DNA of 64,000 nt from Rostratula benghalensis (GCA_013399305.1 VXAI01000013.1:3803854-3867853); one strand, 5' to 3'. Positions 49,190-62,848 are shown, counted from the first letter of the stretch. Notes: generated by a model not told the origin, from the letters alone. A program made the numbers and translations.

Positions 49190-50790
49190 TAACAGGGTAC
49201 AAAATTTGAATATAGCTTAGTACCTGGTTTTATATTTGTTGCTGCAACTGCCCTGAGTATCTGACCTGCTAAGGTCACTACTTGAGAGTTTGGGTAGTGG
49301 GTTTTAGCTGCCTAGACTTTCAACGAACCAGAAGATGTCTTACAATAAGAAGAACCCAGGATCAGTGGACACAATTTAAAAGCTTTTCTCTATACAAATT
49401 ATTGCATGGTTATGGCACAATTCCACTAATAGTGGAACATATGAAGCTTGTTTCATGTGAATTTGCATCCTCATGTTAATTGACTTTGGTGTCGGTGAAG
49501 GCACAATGCTTTTCTGGCAGAACATTTATAAGGATTTTATGTCTTCTCATTACCATATCTGGATTTCCTGGAGTTTTTTACAGATGAACCATAGGTCTGT
49601 CTTTTCTCCCCATCTCCTAATTTAAAAATATCTTAGTAAATATTACTCAATTCTTTTCAGTCTGTTAGCGAATTACGAGATGGCATACAGTAGGATTGCT
49701 TTACCCTTAATTCCATCCACAACGAGGTTAAAAATGTAGTCAAAAATGTGTTATCAAACATAACTGTATTGACAGTCAAGGAACTGTTTTGATACCACCC
49801 AAAGGTATATTCTCATTCTGTCTAGAATTCGTCTGAAATGTAACCCACTTTTTCTTCCCTAATTAGAGTGTGACTGGTACAGTCCAGCCCTCAGCATGTG
49901 CAATAATCGTGAGCTTTGAAGAGTTAGTAAGGGATTGTGAAGATCTTGCACTTGCGTCATTTGACTGTTATGACAATGTCAGAGCACTAGAATTTTTTAG
50001 ATTTCTTTTTAATGACTAAAATGACTGTAGACTATATACCATATTCTGTGCCTAGGGAGTCAACCGCCACAAAATGGAACTGTGGTAGTAAGGAGGGAGT
50101 ATAATACACCGAACACACAAATTTTCAATATACTTTTGTCTATTGGTGTTGTTGAGGTCTTACAAATTTCACTTTGTGATACCAGCAGGGTTTATTTTAA
50201 ATTTAAGAAGTATTTCTGGGGTAATGTTGATAAAACAATTCTTATGGCAGCAGAGATGGTATTATTGTAGTGAGTATTTTTAATATAAATATAAAATATG
50301 TAATACAAAACTATATAGTTAGTATAATTTGTAAGTTATTTCAGAAGAAAAATATTTGGTTGATTCTGAATTATTAGTTTAACCCTCCGGATGTTGGTAT
50401 TAAACCCCTTCATTCAAGAAATCATAATATAATGTAAGCACACTTGGATCCTGGTTTGGATTCTACATACGCCTTAAGGTGCAGAACAATTTCAAACAAT
50501 GGAAATGAAGAGGGAGTGTAATGTGGAGGCTCTCTTAAATAATGCAGTGCTAGTATTCTCACTTTCAAGATTTTGTGTATTTACAAGCAGTTTGCCAATT
50601 CTGCTAAAGAAATATGGGATGATTGAAGAAGATGTGTGAGGGGGTAAAACCTTCCCAGAAGAAACACAGAGAGAAGGAAGGGGTGGACACTGGAGGGCAG
50701 AGGGAAGAATATAAAGTGAAATATGAAAGTTCTGGTTGTGCAGATTAAACTGTTTCAGGGACTGTTTTTCATGGTCTATGATGATCACTT

Positions 50791-50866
50791 GTCTAAATCC
50801 TGATGCAAAATAATCAGAAAAGTGTGAGAGTTTTGCATACATAAGAGAGGCAGGATTTAGCCCCAT
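50791..50866. mobile_element. remnant resembling a palindromic dispersed element of birds and reptiles
   Basis: The left arm GTCTAAATCCTG (50791-50802) with TGCAAAA (50804-50810) pairs in inverted order with TTTTGCA (50831-50837) and CAGGATTTAGCC (50851-50862). This recalls a short hairpin-like dispersed sequence of bird and reptile genomes that begins GGGCCAAATCCTG and ends CAGGATTTGGCCC, with TGGGAGTTTTGCC inside. Here GAGAGTTTTGCATACATAAGAGAGGCAGGATTTAG follows the same order at 50827-50861. The centre appears deleted. The inverted arms are directly visible; the family identity is from memory. Confidence 0.45.
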
Positions 50867-52593
50867 ATGGCTTATCACTTTGATCTTCAAAGGTCAATTT
50901 TGTGTTGCTGAGCCAGTTCTGAATAAGTCCCCAATTAATTAGGAAAAGAAAACACTTCTGTTCAGATAAAAAAGGTGCATCTGCTCAGTGTTACTTTTTT
51001 TTGCAACGCAGAAATTAATGATAGCAAACAAAACAATATTTCCCATTGCATTCTCTCTGCCCTTACAAAACAGCAATAATGCAGAATACACCCTCACTAG
51101 CTATTCTGACTTTTCCATCACCTAGCCCTTCTGAATGACTACAATAATGGATATAACTCTTGCCTGTAGAGAACTCTGTTTTCTTTGGTAGAAAGAAATT
51201 AGATTATCCTTAGCTTTTTGTATAGCATCTTTCATGTAAACTGCGTTCCAAAACACATTACAGAGTAAGAGCAGCAACAACAAAGTAAAAAGTAAAATAA
51301 GGAATACTAGCTATAGACAAGAGAGAAAATGAAATCCAAAAAGAAATAGTATGTTAATGAGATAGGGTATCAATTTCACATGACAGAAAAGGCGTTCACA
51401 CCTAGAAATAACACTGAGTGAAGAAGCAGAAAGGCCCATGTTAGATGAACTGAGGAAAAAGAGAACTAATAATACCTTTATCTGAATTTTCTATATGAAT
51501 ATGGAAACATAAATCCTTTAAATTCTGAAGTTTCAACTTACCAGTATCTCCTGCTACTTTACAATGCTCGGGTGGTTTCTGTGATGGGATGGATTGTCTG
51601 GGAAAACCGTTATTTGTTGTTATTTTTTGATTTATTATTCAAATAAAGAAGCCATTTAAACAATTTTTTATTGTGAATGCCCTCTTTTTTAAAAAAATAT
51701 TTTTATTTTTAAAATTATTTTTAATTTCACTCCTATAGCATAAGAAATCAACAAAACCTTAGCCTGCTTTTTCTACATGAGAAATAAGAAATATCACTTT
51801 TTACAGACAGAGGAAGAAGAGGTTATGATTCTTCAGAGTTTCTTATAGCTCAGCTAGAAACACATCCTCAATCTTTTGACTGGAATGAGACTACAAAGCC
51901 ATCCCTTCCCCCACAGATCACTCTCCCAATTGGCTTTGTGTGTCAAGTGAATGAAATAGAGTATTGTTAGCAGATGTATTTTTCATGTAACAAGCTGAGA
52001 AGTTGCATTTTGTTTATGTCAGACTGCAGAATTTGGACTTTAATAAAGCCTCTGCAGGAATCCTCTTGCACTGCAAGTCAAATTGAAGCAGTGGTCTGAA
52101 CAATAAATGCTGCAGATTTAAGACCCATTCAGCGGGGGACTTATGTGCACATTACTTCAGACGTATTCAGAATCCCACAGATGCCTCCAGCACCTGCATG
52201 TTTGCATGCTGGGAAAAGATCAAATAAGGAAGTCAGTTTGTGATTTATGATAATACCACAACTGCAGACTTCTGAAGGTATAGTGCAATGTGTCCTTAAT
52301 TTTATACTTGAGCAATCTAGATGAAAATACTGTGGGGCATTCTGTGTAATCAAGACCTTTGGTTTTCCTTGCCCACAAAATGTGTGGGGAGGAGTAGAGG
52401 AGATCCAGGTGGATTAAAAAAGAACATTCATAGTTGAACTGAGTTCAGATGGTTGCAGTAGATTATATGATTTAGTCTAACCACAGGTATTTCAAAGAAG
52501 AGAGTTCTGAGTGCTTTGAGTAGGCATTTACCAAAAGACCTAGTTGCAATAGGAATTTTGTTAACATATTAATAAAACCCCAATAAAATTAAT

Positions 52594-52608
52594 AAAAAAA
52601 AAAAAAAA
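52594..52608. repeat. poly-A tract, 15 bases
   Basis: An uninterrupted run of 15 A follows AATTAAT. It lies 105 bases before a second, 24-base A run. No retroposed gene is recognised between or before them. Confidence 0.9.
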
Positions 52609-52713
52609 GTATTGTGGAGAAAATGCAAAGATAAATTGGACCTTGAATCAGTGCACTCCTTGGGTTCTGTTCTTTTCTTTTGTATGCTGTATACTTTCCA
52701 GTAATGCAGGGGT

Positions 52714-52737
52714 AAAAAAAAAAAAAAAAAAAAAAAA
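52714..52737. repeat. poly-A tract, 24 bases
   Basis: An uninterrupted run of 24 A follows GCAGGGGT and precedes GAGTTCC. The preceding 105 bases show no SINE or small-RNA signature that I know. Confidence 0.95.
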
Positions 52738-55424
52738 GAGTTCCTAAATGCAAATCATTTTTTATGATGTGAATGTTATAATGATGAATCAAAGATAACT
52801 TGATTTGTATGGCATTTTTCCACACACCTACTCATCTTGAGGAAGAAGGAGAAACTTATCTGCCTTTCCACCTACATAACAACACAAGGCGCCTGGTCTT
52901 AGATAAAATAAGCTCCTAGTGTTGATATAGTTGCTTGAATAGATATATTTATCGTGCTCCAAGTAAATGTGAAAGAAACACCAGAGAAAATGTGTGCTGT
53001 CCCAAGGATGGGTTCAGAAATACAAAATGTCTAAACCTGTTCTTATGCTTCCCTTTCATCTACCATTAGCAGCCCAATATTGGATGTTAGCAAAAAAAAA
53101 TAACCAAAGTACTTCTCTTTTGTTTATAATTTGTCATTATACCAGCACTCCTTTCTCCTACTATCATTAGTTGTTATAAATCTCAATGAATGTAAAGAAG
53201 GACATTTAAAGTAAGAAGATGGTCTTACTTTCAATTTCTTTTCTTTAAAATATAGCTCTGTGGCAAATGTTTTCCATTATTATTTAATAGACTTCTCAAA
53301 TGAAGCTCAGATGGTAGAATTTGGCCCAAACTTCAAAGAGCTATAGCTGCACATTGTATATCATAAAGTACTGAGTAACTGCTTATAAAATAGATGAGCA
53401 TCTCAAACACAAGGGCATTTTAGAAATCGGATCATGTGGCTTCATTCTGAAAGCACAGCCCTCTGAAATGCCACTCAAGAATCATGATTAATTAAATATA
53501 CATTTATGTGTATGTGCAGAATTTATTTAATTATTTTCTCATAGTAGGCAGGCAAAGCTTAACAAACTGGCACAGAAGATCTTCCTACTTTACGTTACCA
53601 AGGAATTTCTGCTGTGGGACTTGTTCAAGCAAAATTTTCTTACCCCTTCTCTCAGAGGAATTTCAGCTTTGAGGAAAGGCGCAGCGGAGGGAAACAGAAG
53701 GCTGCAGACACAGCCTCTGACCTGGACCCACCTGGACAAGGTGGGTTCCCTGACTCTGGGCAGATTTGGGATGTTTGCAAGGCAGGCCCCTGGCTGCTGT
53801 GAAATATACCTCTTGCCTCACTAGTGCATGGCTCTCACACTGAAGCCTCAGGCTGCCCCTGTGCTCTGCCATACTAGAAGTGTCATGATCTGGGCCAGAC
53901 TGGCCACTGAAACTTTGTCCCTTCAGGAGGAGCTGACTGAGACCAGTTCCTTTTGGTGCAGGTTCAATGTGCAGTGACACCTACCGAGAGTGTGCTCGCC
54001 AGTAAAAAACAGCTGCAATGGTCACCACGTGGTTATTGGATGGAAAGGAGCAATAAGAACAAGTTCCCTGCTTTAGGTTTTACATTTTAAATTTGACAAA
54101 CTTACTCATTTTAGCTTACTTCTCTAAGAAATGGTGAGGGACAACAGAAGTGGATAGTTTTACTTCTGGTGGCTAAGTCTTCACAGTTCACTGTTCTGCA
54201 CTCTGGGTCTGGATTGCTGTTTTGCTTTGTGTTGAGTTAAAATACCTTATCTTACTGCTTATGTTTCTGTGGATTCTCATGAAAACTTCAAATCAGTTTC
54301 TGTTTTTCTTTTTTTAAATTCCTTTCCTATGTTGATCTGATCATTTGTTTGAGCTCGAGCCCATTACCAGAAGTAAAATACAACCCAAAGAGAAAGAAAG
54401 TTTGCAAGTAATTTGTAAGATACATTCACTGATAAATTGGTCCAAAGAAGTAACAATATTAAATGATAAGGTATGTGTGCGGTGAATTGTGCTGAAGCAA
54501 ATGAGAAGCACCTTTAAATTAAAAGGACAATCAGAATAATGATCACTTTTGAAACAGTTAATCCTGGTGCTTTGTAAGGACCCTTTGATCAGTGGCTGCA
54601 GTGGATGAAAGGTTTTGCTTCATCCAATATTGTTTTCTGAAGTGTGTTAAGAACAATGTAGATAATTGTTCATGTTTTATATGTTTAACCTTTCTACATT
54701 TAAAAAGGATTTTCTTTATCTTTTGTAAATGCAAACCTGAGATAAATTTGATCAATACACTTTAGACAGTGCACATATCTGTGCTTTGGAAACAGGGATA
54801 TTAATGAAAGCGTCTAAGTGCAAATGCAAGAAGAAGATAATTTATACTTTCAAATATAGGTGTATTTCGGGGTATATATTGCATATACTGTATGCAAGAT
54901 ATATAGATAATTTGCCTTGCTCACTTAAAAAAACCCCTGGTTATTTAATATCTTAAAGAATAAAGGGTGTAAGAATTGAAGCAAAAATGAAGAACCAAAA
55001 TGGCTAGAAAATGCTTTTTAAAGCCTAAAGAATATCATCAGCTAACCCAATGGATGTCTGATTATGTGAACACTCTGAGAGCAGTCTGGATTTAGAGAAC
55101 CGTGGAAGTCACTCTAGCAAAGATTACAGGCAGGTTGCACAAGGATTCAGGCAAATAAATTATGATTCCGTATTTTGTCCAGTTTCCAACTGAAGGGATG
55201 CTTTGAAGGAAGGTACTTAACATTTAATTGTGTTCTCTTTGAAATAAGTTGTCTGTGGGCAAAGCTTCTGTCTAACCCTATAAATTACTGGTTGGCTTAT
55301 GCCCTGGAGTATGAGGGTTTACTGCCCTATGAAATTGTTTTTGTTCTATCTACTGTAGCATAGTTCATTCTCATTTTTCATATAAATATCTAACGAACAT
55401 TCCAAACTATGAAAAATGAAAACC

Positions 55425-55472
55425 TTTCAGTGACTTCAGTGGGAGCTATACAGTATGAAATAGGACTTCTAG
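55425..55472. mobile_element. possible half copy of the same palindromic dispersed element
   Basis: TTCAGTGACTTCAGTGGGAG (55427-55446) resembles the CATTGACTTCAATGGGAG centre I recall for this element. It is followed at the expected spacing by TAGGACTTCTAG, comparable to the AAGGACTGCAGG segment. Only one arm is present, and the match is short enough that coincidence is possible. Confidence 0.3.
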
Positions 55473-56666
55473 AAGCAAACTTAATGAAATTGGAAAACTC
55501 AAATCAGTAACCAATTTTGTCTTGTTAAATTTATTGTTATAAATAAAATTATTCTAGATGTATAGGAAAATTTTTCGTCAGCATGTCATATGAGAACTCT
55601 AACTTCAAAGAATGCAGTTATTGGATACTAACAAACAAGAAATAGATGTAGAAAATAACCATATTTAAATATAGAACATGAAGCAGTTCAATATGTAATT
55701 ACAAGATCAACTGTCAGACTATTGTTAATAAGAGACAAAGAAAAGATATCTGAGATTATTCTGTAAAATAATTTGTAATTCATTCATAAAAAAATAAGTT
55801 TACCTTGATTTCAGAACACCAAATTGCTTTTCAAATATCTGATCCTTGATTTAAGTCGTCCTAGAAACTAAAGAACCTATTACTTCAATAAGATTTTCAT
55901 GCAGCCTTTAGAGATGCCCTCTATATTCAGGTTCTTGCATATGCTGTTTTTCTTGGCCAGTTTTCTGGGGTCCATGAAAAAAAATTCTGCAGACGCGCAT
56001 ATGGGGATATAAAAATATGCTTACCGTTTTAGATACTTGAATATTCTAAGAAGCTCTATAGACATGTGTCTAAATATACTTTGCAGATCTGTTCAGTAAA
56101 GAAGGGGGAAGAAAGTGGTGTATATATAAGATACGTGGGACAACCACCTTAACTAGAAGACAAAGCTAAAAAGTACACGCAGCATTGAAAGACTTTGTCA
56201 TAGTAACAAAATAAAGCTATGATTTTTGGAGCTTAATACTGTAAACAAGGAGAATGAAAAAGGAAAACTGATCTTTAGGAACTGTGAAGTTTAAACAGTG
56301 ATGTTAAGGGAACCCCTGGAACATCTAACATAGCTTTTACCTGTGTTCAAGATGACTAGATGTATTAATAAACAAAAATTATATCAAGAGCTTTTAATGA
56401 GCATAAAGACACCTTCTCTCAAAAAGCCCTTGAGCTGGAGATTATTGAAGGCTGGAATAACGTGCCAGCACATATGTTTACTCTGTTCTTCTGCTCTTTC
56501 ATTATGAGCCATAGCCAAAAAAGGGACGATCAGGCTAGATGAGCTTTTGGTCAGACCCATAACGGCTGTTCTTCTGTAGATGTTCCCTTGCAACTGGAAA
56601 TCCAGTGGGTTCTGTTAGAAAGATTTAATTAAACTGACAGCTGGCAGGGAGCTTTCAGCCACAAAT

Positions 56667-56688
56667 GGGGGGTGGGGGGTGTGGGGGG
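56667..56688 (+). repeat. G-run cluster: three runs of six G
   Basis: GGGGGG occurs at 56667-56672, 56674-56679 and 56683-56688, separated by T and TGT. Three runs alone give at most three full tracts unless one run is shared, so a standard three-tier four-tract quadruplex does not fit exactly. Two-tier or intermolecular forms remain possible. Confidence 0.85.
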
Positions 56689-59600
56689 TGAAAGACTATC
56701 CAAATCATAATATGGAACTAAGTCCTTCCAAGTAGATGGAAAAAAAAGATCTTTCCTGTCATACATACAGTTTTACTAGAAGCAAAGCATTTTGTCCATT
56801 TTGGCTTTCAATTAGAGTAATAACATGCATTTTTTCTGGTCCCCTCATTGACCAAAAAAAAAAAAAAAGCAACAAAGAATTCATTTTTTGAAATTATCTC
56901 ATTTTTCTTCATTAATTATGAAGTGATAGGTCATATGGGGTCTAAGAAGTGTTGGTAGGAGTTTTCATCTCTCCGTGAAGTTACAGTGAAAAAAGCCAGG
57001 GGGTGAGTTTAGGTGCAAACTCTGCTGTAACTGTCCAAGTATGTGCTGTTTTCCTGTAATGAACAGGTTTCTTTTCTTGCAGAGTGTCGTTATTAATCTC
57101 TTAGTGGGGTGGAAAACTGCATACCCAAATTTACTTTACAGTACCTTTTTTTTCAGTCATATTCTCCTTGGGAAAACTGATTTTGAGTGGGTCATTTAAG
57201 TCCTGTTGTACTGGTACATTCCCAGTACAGAAGTACCTGAGGAGACTTGGAGAGAGATTTTGACAGATGTTCTGAAAATAGTGAGAATGTGCTCAATGGG
57301 AAAATACCAGGAGACTGTGCTATAAGTAAAATATTTTCTTATCTTCTCCCTTGCTAGTCACTAGCCACTAGTTTTAGTACTTCAGAGAAGCTGGGCTTAG
57401 AATGAAAGCCAAGTTATCTGTTAAGATGTGATCTTGATTCTTTCTCAGAATTTACAGCTCTGGCAGGTAACTCTATGGACATGCCCTTGTGCTGTGCTTG
57501 TTTTTGATAGATTCTTGCCTGTTTCATTTCACTGCCTGTGTTGGAGGGACTTAGGCTGACAGTATATTCTCCAATGCCACGAGCATCATTTCACTGTGCT
57601 GTGTTGAAAAACGGACAGAATCTGTTGGCTTTGATATTAAATCATGCACTCACTGTGCCCAAGTCGAGCTTGGCTTGCAATGACAATCGGAGACATGCAT
57701 CCTGGAGGAAAGCATAGTAATGCTGTGAGAGCAGGAATTCAATTTAGGAAGTCCCATGTGGGATTGCCTCTGGACTTTTATCATCAGCAACATTGCCCTT
57801 CAGCTTCTAAAGGAGTAGCCTGAATCTATCAGCCACACAGATGGTTAAAGGTGATTGCTAGGACATTAGTAAAATATTTTCCAATAAATAATTGTCTCAG
57901 AAGCTGATCAATGGCTAACTATTACACATAGTTTTGCTCTCTTAGTGTTCATGTTCGAGATAGGATTTTACTCCAAACACATCTGTAGAATTGCAGCTGC
58001 TGGAGTCTCCTCAAGTGTGTGGCAGACATGTGTTCCATATTCCATACATGTTCCATGTATGAAATACATCTGGGCTTGACTACAGCTGTGATGACTGTGA
58101 GGAGACTAAATATTCCTGTTCTATATCACATAAGACAGTGTAGGACAGCATCCTTCTCATGGGACATGGAGGAGGTATGGTATAGGACAAAGATGTAGGT
58201 TCTGTGCAACTGTGTAGGGTTTTTTGTGTCTTTTTTCCTCTGGAAGGAGTTTCCAGAGAATAATAGTGTATTTGGAATGTACACGTTTGCTTAGAGACGG
58301 GAGTCTAACAGAGAACCTGAAACCCTTAGTGTTCCTTTTATCTTCCTACCGGCTATAATATTACGCTTCGTGGCTCTTTTTTTCTATGCAAGAAATGAAT
58401 CTTAAAGAAGTAAGTAGAAGTTTTACAGGGCAAAGAAGATTGTAAAACTATGGGTGGAAAACAACTGGACTTTGGTTGGTAGGCTAGCTATGTACACAGT
58501 TTACTTCACATGGAAAACCTGCCAATCATTAGTTTATTTATCGAGAAGTGAAGTCATCCTTGTGAAAAGGGCTAGTCCAGGGTAGTAATCAATTTATGAT
58601 TTTACAAAAATGATGAGTTGTATTTGGACACTGACATCCTTAAGTATTGACCCAGGAAACCCAGATCTGAAGCCTGAAGTCGGAGCTGTGAGTGTTTCAC
58701 AGACTGTACACAAATGTCTGTTATGGGATGCAGCAGACCTCATCTGCATGTGCCCCAGTGTGGAAATGCATGAACACAGCAGGCTCACTGTGCCTGACTT
58801 TCTCTTCCCTTGTAGAGAGATCATACACAGGGGCTTTGGAATCTTAAACTGGTGTGTGTGTGTGTTGCTTTTTTTAAATTAGAATTTAATTTATCCTTAG
58901 ACAAGCTATCACTGGTGCTATTCTGGATTTTATCTCTCTTTCCCCTCCTCCCCCTACCCCTTTCCTTCAGTTTCATTTCTTGGCTACTCTGTGTTCTAAA
59001 ATAAGTCAGTCCATCTGCACAGAAAACAGACACAATAAAAGAGAGAGCTGAAGTTGTTTGTGCTCTTCAGGGCTGAAGCTTGGTTTTTGCTACTGAAAAT
59101 TGCTTTCTTCCGGTTTTCCGTCTTTCCATCACTGGAAACTTTCTAAATAGTGTCAAAAGCATTCCTAACAAAACTGCTTTTTCAAATACATAACTCTGTA
59201 GAACTTTGTACATCTTTGGCTGTTTGTGATCTTTCTCATATGCAGGAAGTCTTTAAGTTGGGATATTTTGGCTGAAATCTGAAAAAGTTAAAATTTTAAT
59301 ATTTAATTTTCTAGTAATTTTTATTGACCTCTTTTGGAATGTGAAAACATGTGTTTGACTTGAAATTTTTGACACACGCTTCCCAGGTAGCTTTATTATG
59401 GAGGGTTTGGAAGAGCTATATTTGTTCTTCTACTCTTCCCTTGGCAGAAGTATATGTATTTCATTGAGGAAACTTAAATAAGCAGAGCAAGAAAGTTCTT
59501 TGGAAGTCTGGAGAATAAAGGATTCCTTCCTACTGCATACTTTTTCCACTTCACAACTTAACAGTGATTAATCATAAAGCATTGCAAACAAAGGTATATT

Positions 59601-61074
59601 ATTATTTTAGCACTAGACATTTGCAGAAGATGTTTTAGGATCAGCACTATTATTTGTGCATTACACTGAACGAGTGATTGTAGCACAGCTCTCCAGTTCT
59701 TACTTGCTTTGTTATCTTCCCTTTGTCTTCTATGTTATCTTCATTTTTTATCCTCACTTGCTACTTTCATCAAAAAAATATAGGATGGGTTTTTTTGTTA
59801 CTGCAAGGTGGAGGTTCTTTCTCACGAGTCCATAGGGCTAATCATATGTCTTTATTCAAGATATAACTCAGAATAAATTGAAGTACCTTCATTTTCCCTC
59901 TGTTGCATCTTTTGACAGATTAGATGGGCAATACATTTCAGAATTAATTAATTAATTTTGAAAACATGTATTTCTGCATTTTTCTTTTATAATGAGTGAG
60001 ATATAAGTGCCCCATGGATAATAGATTTTTGTCTGGTATAATTTTTGATAGCTTTTGAGAAAAAGAAAAACATAATGAAGGATGCTTAAAAATGTTATCT
60101 GTGATAGTAGGATTGTATTAAATTATTGAAACCATGTGATCAGATGAGCACCATGGACATAGAAAAATCCTTCAGGCCCTTGATGAGATAGTTTGTTTGA
60201 TCAAGTTCTATGTGGAGACTAGATGCACATTAAAATAGGCTTTTATTTCAGCTTATATTAACAGCATAATGGTGTCCACTACTATGCAATATTCGGTAAA
60301 AGTAATTTTGTATTTAATGATTATAGGGTTTTTTTGTGTAATTGGGTTTCTTTTTGCTTCATTGTCTACAAAATAGGGTAGCTCTATAAACCATTTTATT
60401 AGAAGGGGTGAGCTGCAGACATCTTTTGTCAGTCACTAGGCACCTTCAATATATAATCTATCACAAAGCAACTGGTTCCTTCCTTTTATTTTCCAGCTAG
60501 TGGTAATTTCCTGTAGCACAGCTATTGCCTTGGAAGGATCTGCGTCTGGATTCTTCCAATATTAAAACATTAAAATCTAGTCAGAAACAAAGCCTGAAGA
60601 GCACTTGAAAGATTTTGTCTTTGGTAGAACAAAGGCGATTACAGCTCTCTGTCAGGGCCTAAACAGTAGTCCAATCACCTCCACAGTGTTTGATCTGTTT
60701 TCTGTTTCTTAAACCTTCCTTGACTTACAGACATCACTTTCAACCATTTCATACATTAGTAAAACTATTCAGATTTTCCTCTTACTGTAGCACATTGAGT
60801 TCTGAACATGGTTACATTTGTTCATCTTATGTTACTGAGCAGCTTGGTTGAGGTTGAACTGAGATCCATACATTCTGGCTGAGCCTTTCCAAGTTTGACC
60901 AAGGAGAGCAAAAGTTCTTCTCTTTAGATGCCATTCTTTTCAGGTCATTTTACAACGGCTGTGGACTTTAATTGAAAGAGCAGATTCTTCTGTTTCTGCT
61001 TGCATGGACAACAGCTTTCTCCCCAAGTTTTTCCTTTTTTGATGCTAGGTAGAGACCTTATTCCTTTCAGAATA

Positions 61075-61104
61075 TTAGTGTTAGTGTTAATGTTAGTGAT
61101 AATG
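61075..61104 (+). repeat. TTAGTG hexamer array, five imperfect units
   Basis: TTAGTG, TTAGTG, TTAATG, TTAGTG and ATAATG lie head to tail. It resembles but is not the vertebrate telomere hexamer TTAGGG. It is too short and degenerate to indicate an interstitial telomere. Confidence 0.85.
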
Positions 61105-62806
61105 AAGCCATGTTTCTATCATCTGAAAAAAGAATAGGCAGGGTTAAATTCTCTACTAGAACAACTATTGACAGACTATGTAAAGGCAGACTTTGAACTT
61201 ACTTGATGGTAATTTTCCAGACAGGCGAGCAGTGCATTTCCACCATCTTAGAAATAGGTCTGAATCAGATCACTTCTGGACCTCCTATCCAGAATCCTTA
61301 GTATTATGATCTAAGAATTTTTCAGTGATTCAAGTTTCAAGGTTGCTACCTGTATTCTTACTGAATAAGGACTTCATTATTTCCTGAATAATGACTGAAA
61401 TACATAGTAGACATATATGCACGCTGTATCCTTCACAGAATAGGATTAATTCGGAAGATTAATTTGATATTTGTGTCCTCAAACAAAAGACAGATGTGAG
61501 TAATTAGACATTTAGTAAAAATAAACATTGCTGTGTTCTGCAATTTATTTTATGTGTACATAGATGGTACCTTTCATCTGAGAACACATAAGTACCTTTT
61601 CATCATTTATTATACTCCACAATTAAAACCACTTTAATGTTTTTACTCTTGTCCCATCATTTCTACATTACTTTTACATGCTAAGGATTAAAGCAGACTA
61701 ACACATGTTTGGTTTCCAGGCTGTCTTCTATTGCATTCTTAGGTCTTCTGAACACTTTCCTGCCTCTTCCTTCAGCTCTAAATTCTCAGGCCCATTGCAG
61801 CCCTATCAGCATGTCTGCTGATCAGTCACTTTTGACCTGATGCCATTTTTCCCCTAGGGCTTTATGAATTAAGCTAATCCTTCCTCCCAATGTGCTTCAA
61901 CAAAAGACTAATTAGCAGATCCACTCACTCCTAAAGTTCTCACGAGTTATTTTACCACTCAGTATTAAACATATAGAGACATCGGCCTCCTTTCCTTGAT
62001 TTTTTCGCTGATCTGAATCTCACAGTGCCACAGACCTTCTTAAAGAAACAGTAGATGTGTAACCAATTTTAATTCAGTTACATTTTAAAATTAAAGTCAG
62101 CTTTTGTAGGTTTATTTATGTGGAAAGCTACAGAGTGACTCTTGTTCATGCACTGACTCGTTTCTTTGTTTTATTGCTGTGTTATAAAAGAAGTATCGCT
62201 GATTCTTAATATCACTTAGTGTTATTCTCTTTATATTCTATAACCTTCAATTGTAAGAAGTCAGTAGATGAAGTTCATTAGTATTTTTGGATCCCAATGG
62301 TGTTGTTTGTCAAGTGTCCAGCTCTCAAAGTACTTTAAAGTCAGATAATTATAGTTGGGTACTAACATCAAAATAGATACATGAATTTTGCAAATGTAAC
62401 CCACAGTCTACATACCTAGTTAAATAAATTCAGACTTCCTAATTCATATGGGAGAAAGTTATTTAACTTATAATTAAATCACATAACTTAATAAACACAA
62501 GTTGTGTTTGAAAGAATGAGGGAGATAGATAGAAATATATTTTTGATGAGAAAGATGTATTCAGACCTGGTTGTGGTAAACAAGTTAGAAACATTAAGCT
62601 GATGGAAAGGAACACTTTTTTTCTGTAATGAGGGTTAGAAAGAAATCTTGGAGAAACTTCTACAAGGGGTGTAGCACACCCTTCATGCCTTGAAATGTTC
62701 ATATTTATTTTTTTTTTTAGTTAGATACATTTTGAATCAGATGGAAATCAACTGTTTTCAGACATTATAGGGTAACATACTTTGGTTTGCTAGACATAGA
62801 ACCACT

Positions 62807-62848
62807 CAGAAATTATATTTCGATTTCAGAGAAATTATATTTCTATTT
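62807..62848. repeat. two-copy imperfect tandem duplication
   Basis: CAGAAATTATATTTCGATTT is followed directly by CAGAGAAATTATATTTCTATTT. The copies differ by a two-base insertion and one substitution. This is probably slippage. Confidence 0.8.

Larger units (their letters stand above)
41166..50790. other. unassigned DNA with one candidate exon and one GC-rich block
   Basis: No gene can be called with confidence. Three things are notable and treated as findings: an A/C-rich tract (42592-42634), a 148-bp minus-strand interval with good acceptor and donor signals and an open frame (44470-44617), and a GC-richer block with a long minus-strand frame (about 47600-48200). A two-copy 13-base tandem repeat lies at 49164-49189. 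The rest is A/T-rich and unassigned. Confidence 0.5.
50867..55424. other. unassigned non-coding DNA
   Basis: No gene recognised. The interval holds two poly-A tracts (52594-52608, 52714-52737) and a G/C-richer patch at about 53660-53990 with small overlapping frames on both strands (53614-53802 +, 53621-53824 +, 53663-53980 -). Their mutual overlap and lack of family match argue against coding. Confidence 0.5.

Noticed and set aside
50492..50890. 132-codon minus-strand open frame
   Set aside because: Its upstream third runs through the palindromic repeat remnant at 50791-50866, and the rest shows no family or splice support.
53614..53980. Overlapping frames on both strands in a G/C-richer patch
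   Set aside because: Mutually overlapping, short, without family match or splice signals. I also could not match the patch to a known repeat.
61075..61104. Interstitial telomere repeat
   Set aside because: The units are TTAGTG and variants, not TTAGGG, and only five are present.
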